64,000 nt of DNA from Mangrovibacterium marinum (GCF_003046625.1 NZ_QAAD01000007.1:124001-188000); one strand, 5' to 3'; counted from the stretch's first letter, positions 44,870 to 55,058 are shown. Numbers and translations are program-made. The notes: a model not told the origin generated them from the sequence alone.

Positions 44870-45181
44870 ATGATTTTAAAGAAGGAATATTCAGAAAAAG
44901 AGCAATTGTGTCGGATTGTATTTGGAGTAACGAATGATTGGTCGCTCGATGCTCAAAATGTGCGCATCGTGGGCGAGTTTAACAATTGGGATCGGAACAC
45001 CGAGCCAATGGCACAAACCGCCGAGGGTGATTTTGTTCAGGAACTGGAACTGAAGACTAACCAGGAATATCAGTTTCGCTACCTGGTTGACGATTACTTT
45101 TGGGAAAACGAACCGCAGGCTGATGGTTTGACACCTAGTGGGGTGGATGTTGAAGATTACAATTCTGTTTTAGTCATATAG
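44870..45181 (+). CDS. Stand-alone CBM48 (isoamylase early-set) glycogen-binding-like domain protein
   Basis: The 103-residue protein is essentially one CBM48 domain: VRIVGEFNNWDRNTEPMAQ (residues about 27-46) and EYQFRYLVDDYFWENEPQA (about 64-83), ending in a NSVLVI strand. Such domains bind starch or glycogen in branching and debranching enzymes and in AMPK beta subunits. There is no catalytic domain and no signal peptide. It may recruit a partner to glycogen or act as a regulatory module. It has its own terminator. Confidence 0.85.
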   Translation: MILKKEYSEKEQLCRIVFGVTNDWSLDAQNVRIVGEFNNWDRNTEPMAQTAEGDFVQELELKTNQEYQFRYLVDDYFWENEPQADGLTPSGVDVEDYNSVLVI

Positions 45182-45195
45182 TAATACCCTGTGAA

Positions 45196-45246
45196 ACTGT
45201 GTGTTTGAGAGCACTGCCTAAAGAGCTCCCGAACCACAGTTTTTTT
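45196..45246 (+). terminator. Intrinsic terminator after the CBM48 gene
   Basis: A long stem with one bulge (ACTGTG...GAGAGC with GAGCTC...CACAGT) runs into seven T. Confidence 0.85.
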
Positions 45247-45544
45247 ACCCCAACGCTATCTCCCCGCCCTACGCTAACACTTCAATCTTTTAGCTCGCTT
45301 CCTCGGGCTGGCAAAACGGCACAGTTGCGATGTCTCTGCAAGAATCAGACTTGTTGGACCCTGTTTGCCCGAGCTTTTGCCATCAGTCCTCAGCAGCACG
45401 TTCAGGCTGAGAAAATCAATTTAATCCAAATAAATAGGAGTTGAGTCAAGTTGAATGACGATCGCTTGCAGAAATATGCTTATTTTGAAAATGCCAACAG
45501 AATGGCATATCGGGAGATCAGATTGTTTTAACTTGAATTAGCTT
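45247..45544. other. Intergenic region before the CPA2 antiporter
   Basis: About 300 bases with no credible ORF or promoter match; an 81-residue frame beginning at 45199 has no recognisable features and starts inside the terminator. Confidence 0.5.
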
Positions 45545-47527
45545 ATGGAACTTGGTTTATTAATTGATATCGTAATCATTTTTGCCTTATCGACAACCGT
45601 AAACTTTTTGTTTACAAAAATTAAAGTGCCAACCATTATCGGTTATTTATTGACCGGCGTAGTTGCCGGGCCTTACGCTCTGGGCTTGATTAATGAGGCA
45701 CATTCGATTGAGTTGATGGCCGAAATCGGTGTGGTATTGTTGATGTTCACCATTGGACTGGAATTTTCAATCAATCATCTTTTTAAAATTCGCAAGGTTG
45801 TGTTTGTAGGTGGCTTTATGCAACTGCTGCTTACTGCCGGGATCACCATGTTGGTAGCCCGTGTTTACCAGATTGACTGGCCCGGAGCCTTGTTTGTTGG
45901 CTTTTTAACAGCTCTGAGCAGTACGGCGGTGGTGTTGAAACTGATGCAGGAACGCTCCGAGATAACGTCGAACTACGGGCGGACGGTTGTTGGTATTTTA
46001 ATTTTTCAAGATGTCATCCTGATTCCGCTTTTGCTGTTTACTCCAATGTTGGGCGGCGAAAGCTCCAACCAATCCAATGAGCTGTTGTTATTACTGGGCA
46101 AAACGGCGGTGCTGGTGGGCTTGGTATTTGTCGGTAATCGCTGGCTTATGCCCCGGTTGTTGCAGATGGTGGCGCACACCCGGAATCAGGAGTTGTTTAT
46201 GATGAGCATTTTTGTCATCTGTTTGTCGGTCGCGCTGCTTACTGCCGAAATGGGAATTTCACTTGCTTTTGGCGCTTTTTTGGCCGGACTGATGATTTCT
46301 GACTCTGAGTACAGTCACAGCGCTTTTGGCCACTTAATTCCATTTAAAGACACCTTTACAAGCTTCTTCTTTGTGAGTATCGGCATGCTGTTAAACCTGG
46401 CATTTGTTGTTGAAAATCCGTTCCTGGTTTTTGGCACTGTCGTGTTGGTACTGGTGTTGAAAACGATTATCGCCGGAGGAACCGCCTTTGTGTTGGGACA
46501 TACCTTCCGGGGAACGGTGATGGTTGGTCTGGCCTTGTCGCAGGTGGGCGAATTCTCGTTTATCTTGGCGCAAACCGGTATGCGCTACCAGATTATTCCG
46601 GACGACTACTACCAGCTGTTTCTGGCCGTGGCTATTATCAGTATGTCGGTTACGCCGTTGCTGATGATGGGATCGCGCAGACTGGCCGATCAGCTGCTGC
46701 GCTTGCCATTGCCGCAGGCCTTGGTCGACGGGCTTTTCCCTTTGCCACAGATCGAGCTGCCAGCCCATTCAAATCATGCTGTTTTTATCGGCAAAGATTC
46801 GCGGGCGGTAAATCTTTCGTTTATGGCGAAATATGTGAATATGCCCTATATATCCATCATTTTTGATCCGGTAACCGTCAAAAAACTTCAGGAGCGGGGT
46901 GAAACGGTCATTTACGGAGATGCTGTAAATATGCCAATTCTGGAAAAGGCTCATGTCGACAGCGCCGAGGTTGTGGTCATCTCGGTGGGCAACCTGGTTA
47001 TTGCCATGTCGATTATCGAGAAGATTCGTCAGTTGAATCCGCATGTGCACATCATTGTCCGTACAAAGCATGTGTTCGATGTTGAAGAGTTGTACAAAAA
47101 CGGCGCAAATGAGGTGATCCCCGAAGAGTTTGAAACGGCGATTGATTTGTTTGAGAAGGTGATGAATAAACGGCTTGTGCCCCGACGAGAGATCAACCGC
47201 CTGATTGCAAAAATCAGAGACGACCACTACGGCATCTTTCGCGATGAAAGCGAGAACTCCAATCAGCTTTTTAAGGAATTGCCCAACCTGGAGATTATGG
47301 CCCTGAAGGTTCGAAAGGGATCGGAGGTGATTGGAAAGACAATTAAAGATATTCAGTTCAGGAAGCAGTACGATGTGACGCTGATTGCTGTATTGCGCGA
47401 TGAGCAGCTGATTGAACATCCCGAAGCGAAACAATGCTTGCAGGAAAATGATATCGTGTACATCATGGGCCGCTCCGAGCAGATTGCTTCAATATTCGAC
47501 CTTTTTGGCAAAGATGAGCGATCGTAA
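45545..47527 (+). CDS. CPA2 monovalent cation/proton antiporter with RCK domains
   Basis: The 660-residue protein has a 12-13-helix Na+/H+ exchanger domain (about residues 1-385) with the KefB-type TIIGYLLTGVVAGP and LGEIGVVLL-like AEIGVVLLMFTIGLEFS, then an RCK_N domain (about 418-535) and an RCK_C domain (about 575-655, with IGKTIKDIQFRKQYDVTLIAVLR). It likely moves K+ or Na+ against protons. The RCK_N nucleotide motif GxGxxG is replaced by GKDSRA, so NAD or nucleotide gating may differ. It is monocistronic with a terminator. Confidence 0.92.
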   Translation: MELGLLIDIVIIFALSTTVNFLFTKIKVPTIIGYLLTGVVAGPYALGLINEAHSIELMAEIGVVLLMFTIGLEFSINHLFKIRKVVFVGGFMQLLLTAGITMLVARVYQIDWPGALFVGFLTALSSTAVVLKLMQERSEITSNYGRTVVGILIFQDVILIPLLLFTPMLGGESSNQSNELLLLLGKTAVLVGLVFVGNRWLMPRLLQMVAHTRNQELFMMSIFVICLSVALLTAEMGISLAFGAFLAGLMISDSEYSHSAFGHLIPFKDTFTSFFFVSIGMLLNLAFVVENPFLVFGTVVLVLVLKTIIAGGTAFVLGHTFRGTVMVGLALSQVGEFSFILAQTGMRYQIIPDDYYQLFLAVAIISMSVTPLLMMGSRRLADQLLRLPLPQALVDGLFPLPQIELPAHSNHAVFIGKDSRAVNLSFMAKYVNMPYISIIFDPVTVKKLQERGETVIYGDAVNMPILEKAHVDSAEVVVISVGNLVIAMSIIEKIRQLNPHVHIIVRTKHVFDVEELYKNGANEVIPEEFETAIDLFEKVMNKRLVPRREINRLIAKIRDDHYGIFRDESENSNQLFKELPNLEIMALKVRKGSEVIGKTIKDIQFRKQYDVTLIAVLRDEQLIEHPEAKQCLQENDIVYIMGRSEQIASIFDLFGKDERS

Positions 47528-47535
47528 TAAAAGCA

Positions 47536-47575
47536 GAAAAAATCCCGAACTGAAAAGAAGAACGGGATTTTTTCT
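47536..47575 (+). terminator. Intrinsic terminator after the CPA2 gene
   Basis: AAAAATCCCG and CGGGATTTTT form a 10-bp stem around a 15-base loop; the right arm ends in a T-run. Confidence 0.8.
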
Positions 47576-47655
47576 GACAGTTGAAGTTCGCTGAAGCCTT
47601 GTAATGAGTTATCCGGCCTGAGAGCATTGCCTGGCCGAAGGTGTGGTGCTAAAAA

Positions 47656-48360
<705 letters not shown>

Positions 48361-49935
48361 TTTCTTTCAAATTAAGCGGGAAGTAAAGAATAAACTTGGT
48401 TCCCTTATTTACAACACTTTCTACTTTGATTTTTCCCTGGTGAGCATCAATTATTTTTTTTACGTAGCTAAGGCCAAGGCCGAAGCCTTTTACATCGTGC
48501 ACATTGCCCGTTGGTACTCTGAAAAAACGTTCAAAAATCTGATCAATATGTTCTTTTGGAATTCCGATCCCATTGTCTTTGATTGAGATCAGGAGATAGT
48601 TTCCTTTATTTTCGGTTTTAATTGAAATTTCGGGTTGTTCTTTGCCGTATTTCACGGCATTGTCCAGTAAGTTAAAAATGACATTGGTAACATGTACCTC
48701 ATCGCCTTTTATGAGATCTTGCTGTGCCGTTAACTCGGCACCCAGTTTACCTCCTTTATTTTTTACGCGAAGTTCAAAGTTAAGAATTACGTTGCTAACC
48801 AAGTCATTAATATGAAATTCTTTGAACTTTAATTTTAGTCGTCCTTCATTAAAGATGGCCATCTGCAGCACTTTTTCAACCTGAAAGCTCAGCCGTTTGC
48901 TTTCCTGAAGAATGACACTGGAAATGTGCTCAATGGTTTTGGGGGTATTGGACACACTATTGTCGTGAAGCATCTGGCTGGCCAGCGATATGGTTGAAAT
49001 CGGCGTCTTCAGTTCATGGGTCATATTGTTGATGAAGTCGTTCTTGATAATTGACAACTTTTTTTGTTTCAGGATAATAAGGATCGTATAGACGAAGATG
49101 GCGATCAGCAGAAATGTCAGAATCACTGTGGGGATCACCATAAAACCGGTTGCTTTCAACAGAAAGGTATCGCGTTTCGGAAAATAAATACGCAGGTAGT
49201 TGGGTTTGGGGTTTTCATCGTGGGGGAAAAGCACATCCCGGTATTCCTTCCGTTGCCCGGGAGCATAATCGTTACTGCCAAAAACAAACTGTTCTTCGCC
49301 AAAGGGAAAGGATTTTACAGCGTATTTAAAATCGAGGTTTATATTGCTTGCTTTCAGCTCTGTCTTCAGAAGATGCTCCAGTTGCTGCTGGTCAACACGT
49401 TCTTTCAGCGGTAGACTCGATAGCAGTTGCTGGTTGATCATATTACGCCAAATAGCAGCTCGTTCCAGCTGGCGGCGTTCCCACTCCTGCATGATATAGT
49501 TGTCGTAGTCGTGAATCATGTCGAAGGCCGAAGGAAAGTCGCCGGGTTGACCGCGCTCATTTACGCCAACGGGTATCGAATCGAAGAAACTAACCGACAA
49601 TTCTTCGCGGATAGTACTTAGTCCGTTGTTTTTCGAAAATTGGCGGGCAAAACTAATTGCTTTGCGATTGCTTGCGGTTCCCATGTTTTGAGTGCTTCTG
49701 GTATTGGGGAACAGCGAATTGCCCGATGAGTAATAGTTGGGAGCCAGATTGGCCATTTCTTTTCGTTCCAGGTTGCCGATCACTTGTTTCAATACGCGGG
49801 CAACCGCTTGGTCAAATTGTTCCTCGCGGATATCAAAAGCTTTTTTTATGGAGTTGGACTGAACCAGAATCAGGCTGGTCATAACCAAGGCCATCAGGAT
49901 AATCAGGCTTATGATGATCTTTCTACTCATACGGA

Positions 49936-49943
49936 CAAAGATA
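49936..49943 (-). promoter_or_regulatory. Possible -7 element directly before the sensor kinase start
   Basis: TATCTTTG on the minus strand ends 5 bases before the ATG at 49930, which would give a leaderless mRNA. No -33 TTG is seen at the usual distance, so it may be coincidental. Confidence 0.4.
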
Positions 49944-50081
49944 AGTTTTTATGGTTGGCTGGTATTGCTGCTTAACACAATTTAACAGGCGTTGATTGTC
50001 TGTGTGTTAGCCCGCTCGGGAGGGCTTGGAATCGTTAACAGGCTTTAACATTTCTTTACAAGTAGCCAGCTGGCGAATGCC

Positions 50082-50089
50082 TATCTTTG
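50082..50089 (+). promoter_or_regulatory. -7 element (TATCTTTG) of the candidate sRNA
   Basis: A plus-strand TATCTTTG lies between two minus-strand genes, 89 bases before a plus-oriented terminator stem. A -33 TTG is not clear. Confidence 0.5.
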
Positions 50090-50094
50090 AAATG

Positions 50095-50201
50095 TGAAAA
50101 GCAGAAGTAATTGTCTTTTTACAATTTGGGGTTTAACTGAGTTTTAACAAGGTGAATTTAGGTTTTGGTTTAGCGGGGTCATTGGGCCCCGCTATTTTTT
50201 T
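50095..50201 (+). ncRNA. Candidate small RNA, about 105 nt
   Basis: The segment runs from just after a plus-strand -7 element to a plus-strand intrinsic terminator: stem TAGCGGGG (50171-50178) and CCCCGCTA (50187-50194), loop TCATTGGG, then seven T. Both neighbouring genes are on the minus strand, and on that strand the stem has no T-run, so the terminator must serve a plus transcript. No plus gene ends nearby; the nearest stop is at 47527 and has its own terminator. An AATTGT/ACAATT stem lies near 50117. No ORF is present. Expression is inferred. Confidence 0.55.
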
Positions 50202-50206
50202 AGCCC

Positions 50207-50956
50207 TTAGTCAAACGATTGGGCATCGGTTTTTTTCAAGTATTTGATGGCCTGATGCGAGGCATTTTGCTGCGATTCCTTTTTCGAATTACCTTCACCC
50301 TTACCAATTGGCAAGCCATCGGATGTGATGACGGTGATGAAGCTCGGCGTTTTGCTGTCTCCCGACAGATGTTCGGTTGTCTCGAAGTTGATTTCCTGCT
50401 TGTTTTTCTGGCTCCACTCAATCAGTTGGCTCTTGAAATTCGTGTTGGTGTGTTGTACCTGGTTCAGATCAACATAGGAGGGGAGAATCTTTTTTACGAT
50501 AAATGCTTTGGTCACCCGGTAGCCGCGATCCAGGTAGAGCGCGCCAATGATGGCTTCGAATGCATCACCGTAAATATGACTGTTTTCAGCCGTATTGTTG
50601 GTATTGGACCGGATGTAGGCGTTTAGCCCAATCTGGTAGGTTAAATCGGTCAGGAAACTTCGGTTGACCAGCTTCGAGCGCATTTGCGTTAAAAAGCCTT
50701 CATCCTGGTTGGGAAAGCGATTGTATAAAAATTCGGCAATAATGGAGCCCAGTATGGCATCGCCCAAATATTCCAGTCGTTCGTTATTGACCTGATTACC
50801 CTGCGTATCGAGCTTGGAGGCTGATTTATGGGTGAGCGCTGTTTCATACAGTGTCATATTGTTTGGTGCGGTACCAAACAACGATTTTAAAAAGAAATAA
50901 AACTCTTTTCGTGGAGTTGAAAAGAGTTTTATTTTTTGTACGAATGATCGTATCAC
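50207..50956 (-). CDS. rnc: Ribonuclease III
   Basis: The 249-residue endonuclease cuts double-stranded RNA in rRNA and mRNA processing. The catalytic signature NERLEYLGDAILG lies near residue 58 and GDAFEAIIGALYLD near 125, with the double-stranded RNA-binding domain in the C-terminal third (KSQLIEWSQKNKQ ... SKKESQQNASHQAIKYL). The gene starts 4 bases after the fabF stop, in the conserved acpP-fabF-rnc order. Confidence 0.97.
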   Translation of the reverse strand: MIRSFVQKIKLFSTPRKEFYFFLKSLFGTAPNNMTLYETALTHKSASKLDTQGNQVNNERLEYLGDAILGSIIAEFLYNRFPNQDEGFLTQMRSKLVNRSFLTDLTYQIGLNAYIRSNTNNTAENSHIYGDAFEAIIGALYLDRGYRVTKAFIVKKILPSYVDLNQVQHTNTNFKSQLIEWSQKNKQEINFETTEHLSGDSKTPSFITVITSDGLPIGKGEGNSKKESQQNASHQAIKYLKKTDAQSFD

Positions 50957-50960
50957 GTTA

Positions 50961-52202
50961 TCAGTATTTCTTTAAAATTACTGAGGCATTGTGACCTCCG
51001 AAACCAAAGGTGTTGCTCAAAGCGTAGTTTACTTCACGCTCTTTTGCTTCGTTGAAAGTGAAATCGAGTTTTGGATCGATCTCAGGATCATCGGTGAAAT
51101 GGTTAATGGTTGGAGGGATAATTCCGTGTTGCATAGCCAAAATTGATGCAATTGCTTCAATTGCACCGGCAGCCCCCAATAGGTGACCAGTCATTGACTT
51201 TGTGGAACTAATGCTTAATTTATAGGCATGATCGCCAAAGCATGCTTGAATTGCTTTAGGTTCTGCAATATCTCCAAGAGGAGTGGAGGTGCCGTGAACA
51301 TTGATGTAGTCAATGTCTTCTGGTTTAATGCCAGCATCTTCCAGTGCCCATTTCATAACCAAAGCAGCACCTTTTCCTTCTGGATCAGGGGCAGTCATAT
51401 GGTAGGCGTCTGCAGACATACCTCCTCCTACAAATTCAGCGTAAATTTTTGCTCCGCGGGCTTTGGCGTGCTCGTACTCTTCAAAAATAAGAGCACCAGA
51501 TCCTTCGCCCATTACAAATCCATCACGATCCTTGTCGAAAGGACGAGATGCAGTTGCCGGATCGTCATTACGTGTTGAAATTGCACGCATCGAATTGAAA
51601 CCTGCTAAACCAGCTTCGTTGATTGCTGCTTCCGAACCTCCTGTAATAAATAAATCTGCTTTACCCATACGAATATAATTGAATGCATCAATCATTGCGT
51701 GTGAGGCAGATGCACAAGCACTTACAGTTGTGAAGTTTGGACCGCGGAAACCATAGCGGATAGATAATAATCCACCAGCTATGTTCGCAATCATTTTTGG
51801 AATAAAGTAAGGATTGAACTTAGGACGCTCAATATTGTAGGCTTTTACATCTTCGTAAAAAGTCTGCAAACCTCCAATGCCGGCACCCCAAATTACACCC
51901 GCACGATCTTTGTCTAAAACTTCCAAATCTAATCCGGAATCTTCGATCGCTTGTTGTGCAGCTGCATATGCGTAGAGTGCATAAGGGTCGTTTTTACGAA
52001 CCTCCTTTTTCTCAACGTAAAGCGTTGGGTCAAAGTCTTTCAACTCACATGCAAACTGAGTCTTGTGCAAATCAACATTCATTCTGGTAATGCGTGCTGC
52101 TCCACTGACTCCGTTCTTTAGCCCTTCCCAATATTCCTGTACAGAATTACCAAGCGGGTTTACGGTTCCAAGTCCGGTAATAACTACCCGTTTAAATTCC
52201 AT
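50961..52202 (-). CDS. fabF: 3-oxoacyl-[acyl-carrier-protein] synthase II
   Basis: The 413-residue condensing enzyme elongates fatty acids on ACP. It has the N-terminal KRVVITGLGTVNPLG, the active-site Cys in SACASASHAM near residue 163, and the two catalytic His in NVHGTSTPLGD near 305 and KSMTGHLLGAAG near 340. The ATG at 52202 is chosen because homology begins there. It is the second gene of acpP-fabF-rnc, 19 bases after acpP. Confidence 0.97.
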   Translation of the reverse strand: MEFKRVVITGLGTVNPLGNSVQEYWEGLKNGVSGAARITRMNVDLHKTQFACELKDFDPTLYVEKKEVRKNDPYALYAYAAAQQAIEDSGLDLEVLDKDRAGVIWGAGIGGLQTFYEDVKAYNIERPKFNPYFIPKMIANIAGGLLSIRYGFRGPNFTTVSACASASHAMIDAFNYIRMGKADLFITGGSEAAINEAGLAGFNSMRAISTRNDDPATASRPFDKDRDGFVMGEGSGALIFEEYEHAKARGAKIYAEFVGGGMSADAYHMTAPDPEGKGAALVMKWALEDAGIKPEDIDYINVHGTSTPLGDIAEPKAIQACFGDHAYKLSISSTKSMTGHLLGAAGAIEAIASILAMQHGIIPPTINHFTDDPEIDPKLDFTFNEAKEREVNYALSNTFGFGGHNASVILKKY

Positions 52203-52221
52203 AAATTTTTGTTCTGATTTA

Positions 52222-52458
52222 TTACTTTTTGTTTGCTTCGATGTGAGCGATAGCTTCACCTACAGTCGAGATCTTTTCAGCCTGATCGTCTGGAATAGCC
52301 AAATCAAATTCTTTTTCAAATTCCATGATCAGTTCTACAGTATCCAAAGAGTCAGCACCAAGATCATTTGTGAAAGAAGCTTCAGTAGTTACTTCGCTTT
52401 CGTCAACACCTAATTTGTCGACAATAATTGCTTTTACTTTAGATGCAATGTCAGACAT
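52222..52458 (-). CDS. acpP: Acyl carrier protein
   Basis: The 78-residue acidic protein carries acyl chains on a phosphopantetheine attached to the Ser in [10 protein letters not shown] near residue 36-37. Length and sequence are typical. It leads the operon with fabF and rnc. A TTACTTTGCA motif at 52505-52514 on the minus strand may be its -7 element. Confidence 0.98.
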   Translation of the reverse strand: MSDIASKVKAIIVDKLGVDESEVTTEASFTNDLGADSLDTVELIMEFEKEFDLAIPDDQAEKISTVGEAIAHIEANKK

Positions 52459-52504
52459 AGTTCTAATTTTAAGTTAATATTCAATTTTGTTTTTAAAAAA
52501 TCGG

Positions 52505-52514
52505 TGCAAAGTAA
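52505..52514 (-). promoter_or_regulatory. Probable -7 region (TTACTTTGCA) for acpP-fabF-rnc
   Basis: TTACTTTG differs from TAnnTTTG at one position and is followed by GCACC, as often seen in Bacteroidota promoters. It lies 49 bases before the acpP ATG. Confidence 0.4.
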
Positions 52515-52646
52515 TAAATTTACCCAAGATAAATCAAAATAAAAGTGAAATAAATCGTTGCTTTGGGGCGTTGAAAGGTTTTCGAGACAGCTATAATTGA
52601 ACAAGTTAGTCTAAAGTTCTAAAAGTAATTTCTAAGAGGATAAAGT

Positions 52647-53222
52647 ATGAAAAGAATCGCCATTTTTGCTTCAGGGTCAGGCACTAATGCACAAAATATA
52701 ATCGAGTATTTTAAAAACAGCCGCGACATCGTTGTCGACTCCTTGTGGTCTAATAATGAGGATGCTTATGCACTTATTCGGGCTGAAAAGCTGGGCGTGG
52801 ATACCAATACCTTCGATCGGGATGTGTTGTATCACAGTATTGATGTGTTGGAAGAGTTGAGCGATCGGAAAATTGATATGATTGTGCTGGCCGGTTTTCT
52901 CTGGTTAATGCCGGGCAATCTGACCAGCGAGTTTACGACGGTTAATATTCATCCGGCTCTGTTGCCCAAATACGGCGGAAAGGGCATGTACGGGAAACAC
53001 GTTCACCAGGCTGTTATTGCCAATAAAGAAAAGGAAAGCGGAATTACCATTCATTTGGTCAACGACAAGTACGATTCCGGAAGTATTATTTTCCAGGCTT
53101 CCTGCGAGGTAAATCCCGGGGATACGCCCGAGTCGTTGGCCGACCGTATTCATCAGCTCGAGTATGAACATTACCCACGTGTTATTGAAGAGTTGTTGAT
53201 GAAAGATGAAGAGCAGGATTAG
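52647..53222 (+). CDS. purN: Phosphoribosylglycinamide formyltransferase
   Basis: The 191-residue enzyme transfers a formyl group from 10-formyltetrahydrofolate to GAR in purine synthesis. It begins KRIAIFASGSGTNAQNIIEYF, has the catalytic segment VNIHPALLPKYGGKGMYG near residue 98 and the conserved His and Asp in HLVNDKYDSGSII near 130. AAGAGG lies 8 bases before its ATG as a good ribosome binding site. It precedes a conserved protein of unknown role by 51 bases. Confidence 0.96.
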   Translation: MKRIAIFASGSGTNAQNIIEYFKNSRDIVVDSLWSNNEDAYALIRAEKLGVDTNTFDRDVLYHSIDVLEELSDRKIDMIVLAGFLWLMPGNLTSEFTTVNIHPALLPKYGGKGMYGKHVHQAVIANKEKESGITIHLVNDKYDSGSIIFQASCEVNPGDTPESLADRIHQLEYEHYPRVIEELLMKDEEQD

Positions 53223-53273
53223 TTTCGTGTTGTTTTTTTATCTTTCAGCCTAAACCAATAAAAACAGAAACAA

Positions 53274-53804
53274 ATGGAAGATCTGGCTATCGGAACCCGG
53301 GTAAAGCACCCGGTATATGGCGAAGGTATTGTAAGTCGTTCGCATTTGACCATTTTTGAGATCTTTTTTGAACGGGGCGGGAAAATGGAGCTCACCAAGT
53401 ATAATGCCGATCTGGAAATCATCAGTTCCCCTATTGAGGAGCCGCGAACCGGCTTAACCCTTTCGGAAGTTGAAAATGCTTTGGCTCTTGTGCTCGATAA
53501 GTATCAGGGGATAACTTATGGGGCCAAGCTGGCCGACAAGTGGAAAGGAGGCATGCTGGAGATGAAGCCTGCAAATCCCGATTTACAGGCAAAAGAGATC
53601 CCGATGGAAACCTTCTTCCATAAGATTGTGATGCTCCGCGACCGGCTGCGGGTACTGGAACAAAACATTAACACTCACCCCAAACTCGATGATCAGGATA
53701 AAGTGCAATTGCAACAGTACATCACCCGGGCCTACGGGAGTTTGACCACTTTCAATGTCCTGTTTGCCGACAAGGAGGCTTACTTTAAAGGACAGTCGAA
53801 ATAG
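53274..53804 (+). CDS. Conserved hypothetical protein with SH3-like N-terminus
   Basis: The 176-residue soluble protein opens with LAIGTRVKHPVYGEGIVSRS (residues 4-23), a short beta-barrel motif of the kind seen in UvrD C-terminal and Tudor-like modules. A helical C-terminal half (about 60-170) with METFFHKIVMLRDRLRVLEQNI follows. No enzymatic motif is seen. It may bind nucleic acid or protein. It probably shares the purN transcript and is followed by a hairpin. Confidence 0.7.
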   Translation: MEDLAIGTRVKHPVYGEGIVSRSHLTIFEIFFERGGKMELTKYNADLEIISSPIEEPRTGLTLSEVENALALVLDKYQGITYGAKLADKWKGGMLEMKPANPDLQAKEIPMETFFHKIVMLRDRLRVLEQNINTHPKLDDQDKVQLQQYITRAYGSLTTFNVLFADKEAYFKGQSK

Positions 53805-53843
53805 CCCGCTGTGTTTATGGGGCCGATTGATAATATTGACAGA

Positions 53844-53876
53844 AAGAAAGCCGGGAAAGTCCGGCTTTCGCATTTT
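53844..53876 (+). terminator. Probable terminator after the purN operon
   Basis: A perfect 9-bp stem (GAAAGCCGG and CCGGCTTTC) with a 6-base loop is followed by a weak T-run. Confidence 0.65.
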
Positions 53877-53980
53877 AAAGTAGTTCAGTCCCCGATAATT
53901 GCTCATCATAGCTGATAAACTGACATTTGTCTTGATGTAGATTGAAAAAGAATGCAGAACTTTGCCGCAAATATTCATTT

Positions 53981-55000
53981 ATGGCAAAAACAGTATCACC
54001 CGATTTTATCAAAGGCCTGCCAAAGGCTGAATTGCATGTACATATTGAAGGAACTTTAGAGCCCGAATTGTTGTTCGAGCTGGCCAAACGCAATAGTATT
54101 CACCTCAAATATCCAAGCATCGAGGCGCTGAGAGAAGCTTATTCCTTTACCAAACTTCAGGACTTCCTGGATATTTACTATGCCGGAGCCAATGTGCTTC
54201 AAACCGAGCAGGATTTTTATGACTTGACCTGGGCTTACCTGAAAAAAGCCCAAATGGAAGGCATTGTTCATGCCGAGATCTTTTTCGATCCGCAGACACA
54301 TACGGCGCGCGGTATTCAGTTTGAAACGGTGATCAATGGTATTTCGAAAGCACTGGAAGACGGGCGCGAGAAGCTGGGCATTTCTGCAAAACTGATCATG
54401 TGCTTTTTGCGACACCTGGTCGAGCTGTCGGCCTTCCGCACCCTTGAAGATGCTTTGCCCTACAAAGATCAGATTGTTGGCGTTGGGCTCGACTCATCAG
54501 AACGCGGCAATCCGCCGTCGAAATTTACCGATGTATTTGCTGCCGCCCGACGAGAAGGCTTTAAGCTGGTAGCCCATGCGGGCGAAGAAGGAACTGAAGC
54601 CTATGTGCGTGAGGCCATCGACTTGCTGAAAGTGGATCGGATTGATCATGGTAATGCCTCCATTCAGGATGATCATTTAGTGGATGCATTAAATGAGCGG
54701 CGCATGCCTTTGACTCTTTGTCCGCTGTCGAACAAAGCCTTGCATGTTATTCAAAATATGGAGGAACATCCGTTGAAAAAGATGTTGCACAAAGGCTTGT
54801 TGGTTACTGTAAACTCCGACGATCCGGCCTATTTTGGCGGTTATATCAACGCGAACTTTCAGGCCGTTGCCGATGCGCTGTTGCTGAATAAGGAAGAAGT
54901 AGCACAATTGGCGCGTAATTCGTTCCACGGGAGCTTTTTGTCGGACGACGAAAAAGCCTGCTTCCTGGAATCGATCGATCGTTATTGTGCCAATAATTAA
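53981..55000 (+). CDS. add: Adenosine deaminase
   Basis: The 339-residue Zn enzyme deaminates adenosine to inosine. It has the metal motif PKAELHVHIEGTLEPELL near residue 10, the Glu region VAHAGEEGTEAYVREAI near 196, DRIDHGN near 220 and the Asp pair SDDPAYFG near 280. The ATG at 53981 is chosen: a -7-like GAACTTTG ends about 17 bases upstream, so the reading that starts at 53942 would be outside the mRNA. A terminator follows. Confidence 0.93.
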   Translation: MAKTVSPDFIKGLPKAELHVHIEGTLEPELLFELAKRNSIHLKYPSIEALREAYSFTKLQDFLDIYYAGANVLQTEQDFYDLTWAYLKKAQMEGIVHAEIFFDPQTHTARGIQFETVINGISKALEDGREKLGISAKLIMCFLRHLVELSAFRTLEDALPYKDQIVGVGLDSSERGNPPSKFTDVFAAARREGFKLVAHAGEEGTEAYVREAIDLLKVDRIDHGNASIQDDHLVDALNERRMPLTLCPLSNKALHVIQNMEEHPLKKMLHKGLLVTVNSDDPAYFGGYINANFQAVADALLLNKEEVAQLARNSFHGSFLSDDEKACFLESIDRYCANN

Positions 55001-55058
55001 TCGTATGACATCGAGCTGATAATTAAGCTCAGGCAAATAAATAATGGGGATTTGTAGG

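Noticed and set aside
45199-45444. An 81-codon ORF after the CBM48 gene
   Set aside because: It starts inside the terminator stem and has no recognisable sequence features.
45545-47527. A full KefC/KefB glutathione-gated system linked to the thiol genes at 3931-6372
   Set aside because: The antiporter lies 39 kb away, has no ancillary KefF/KefG-like gene beside it and an altered nucleotide motif, so a glutathione link is not supported.
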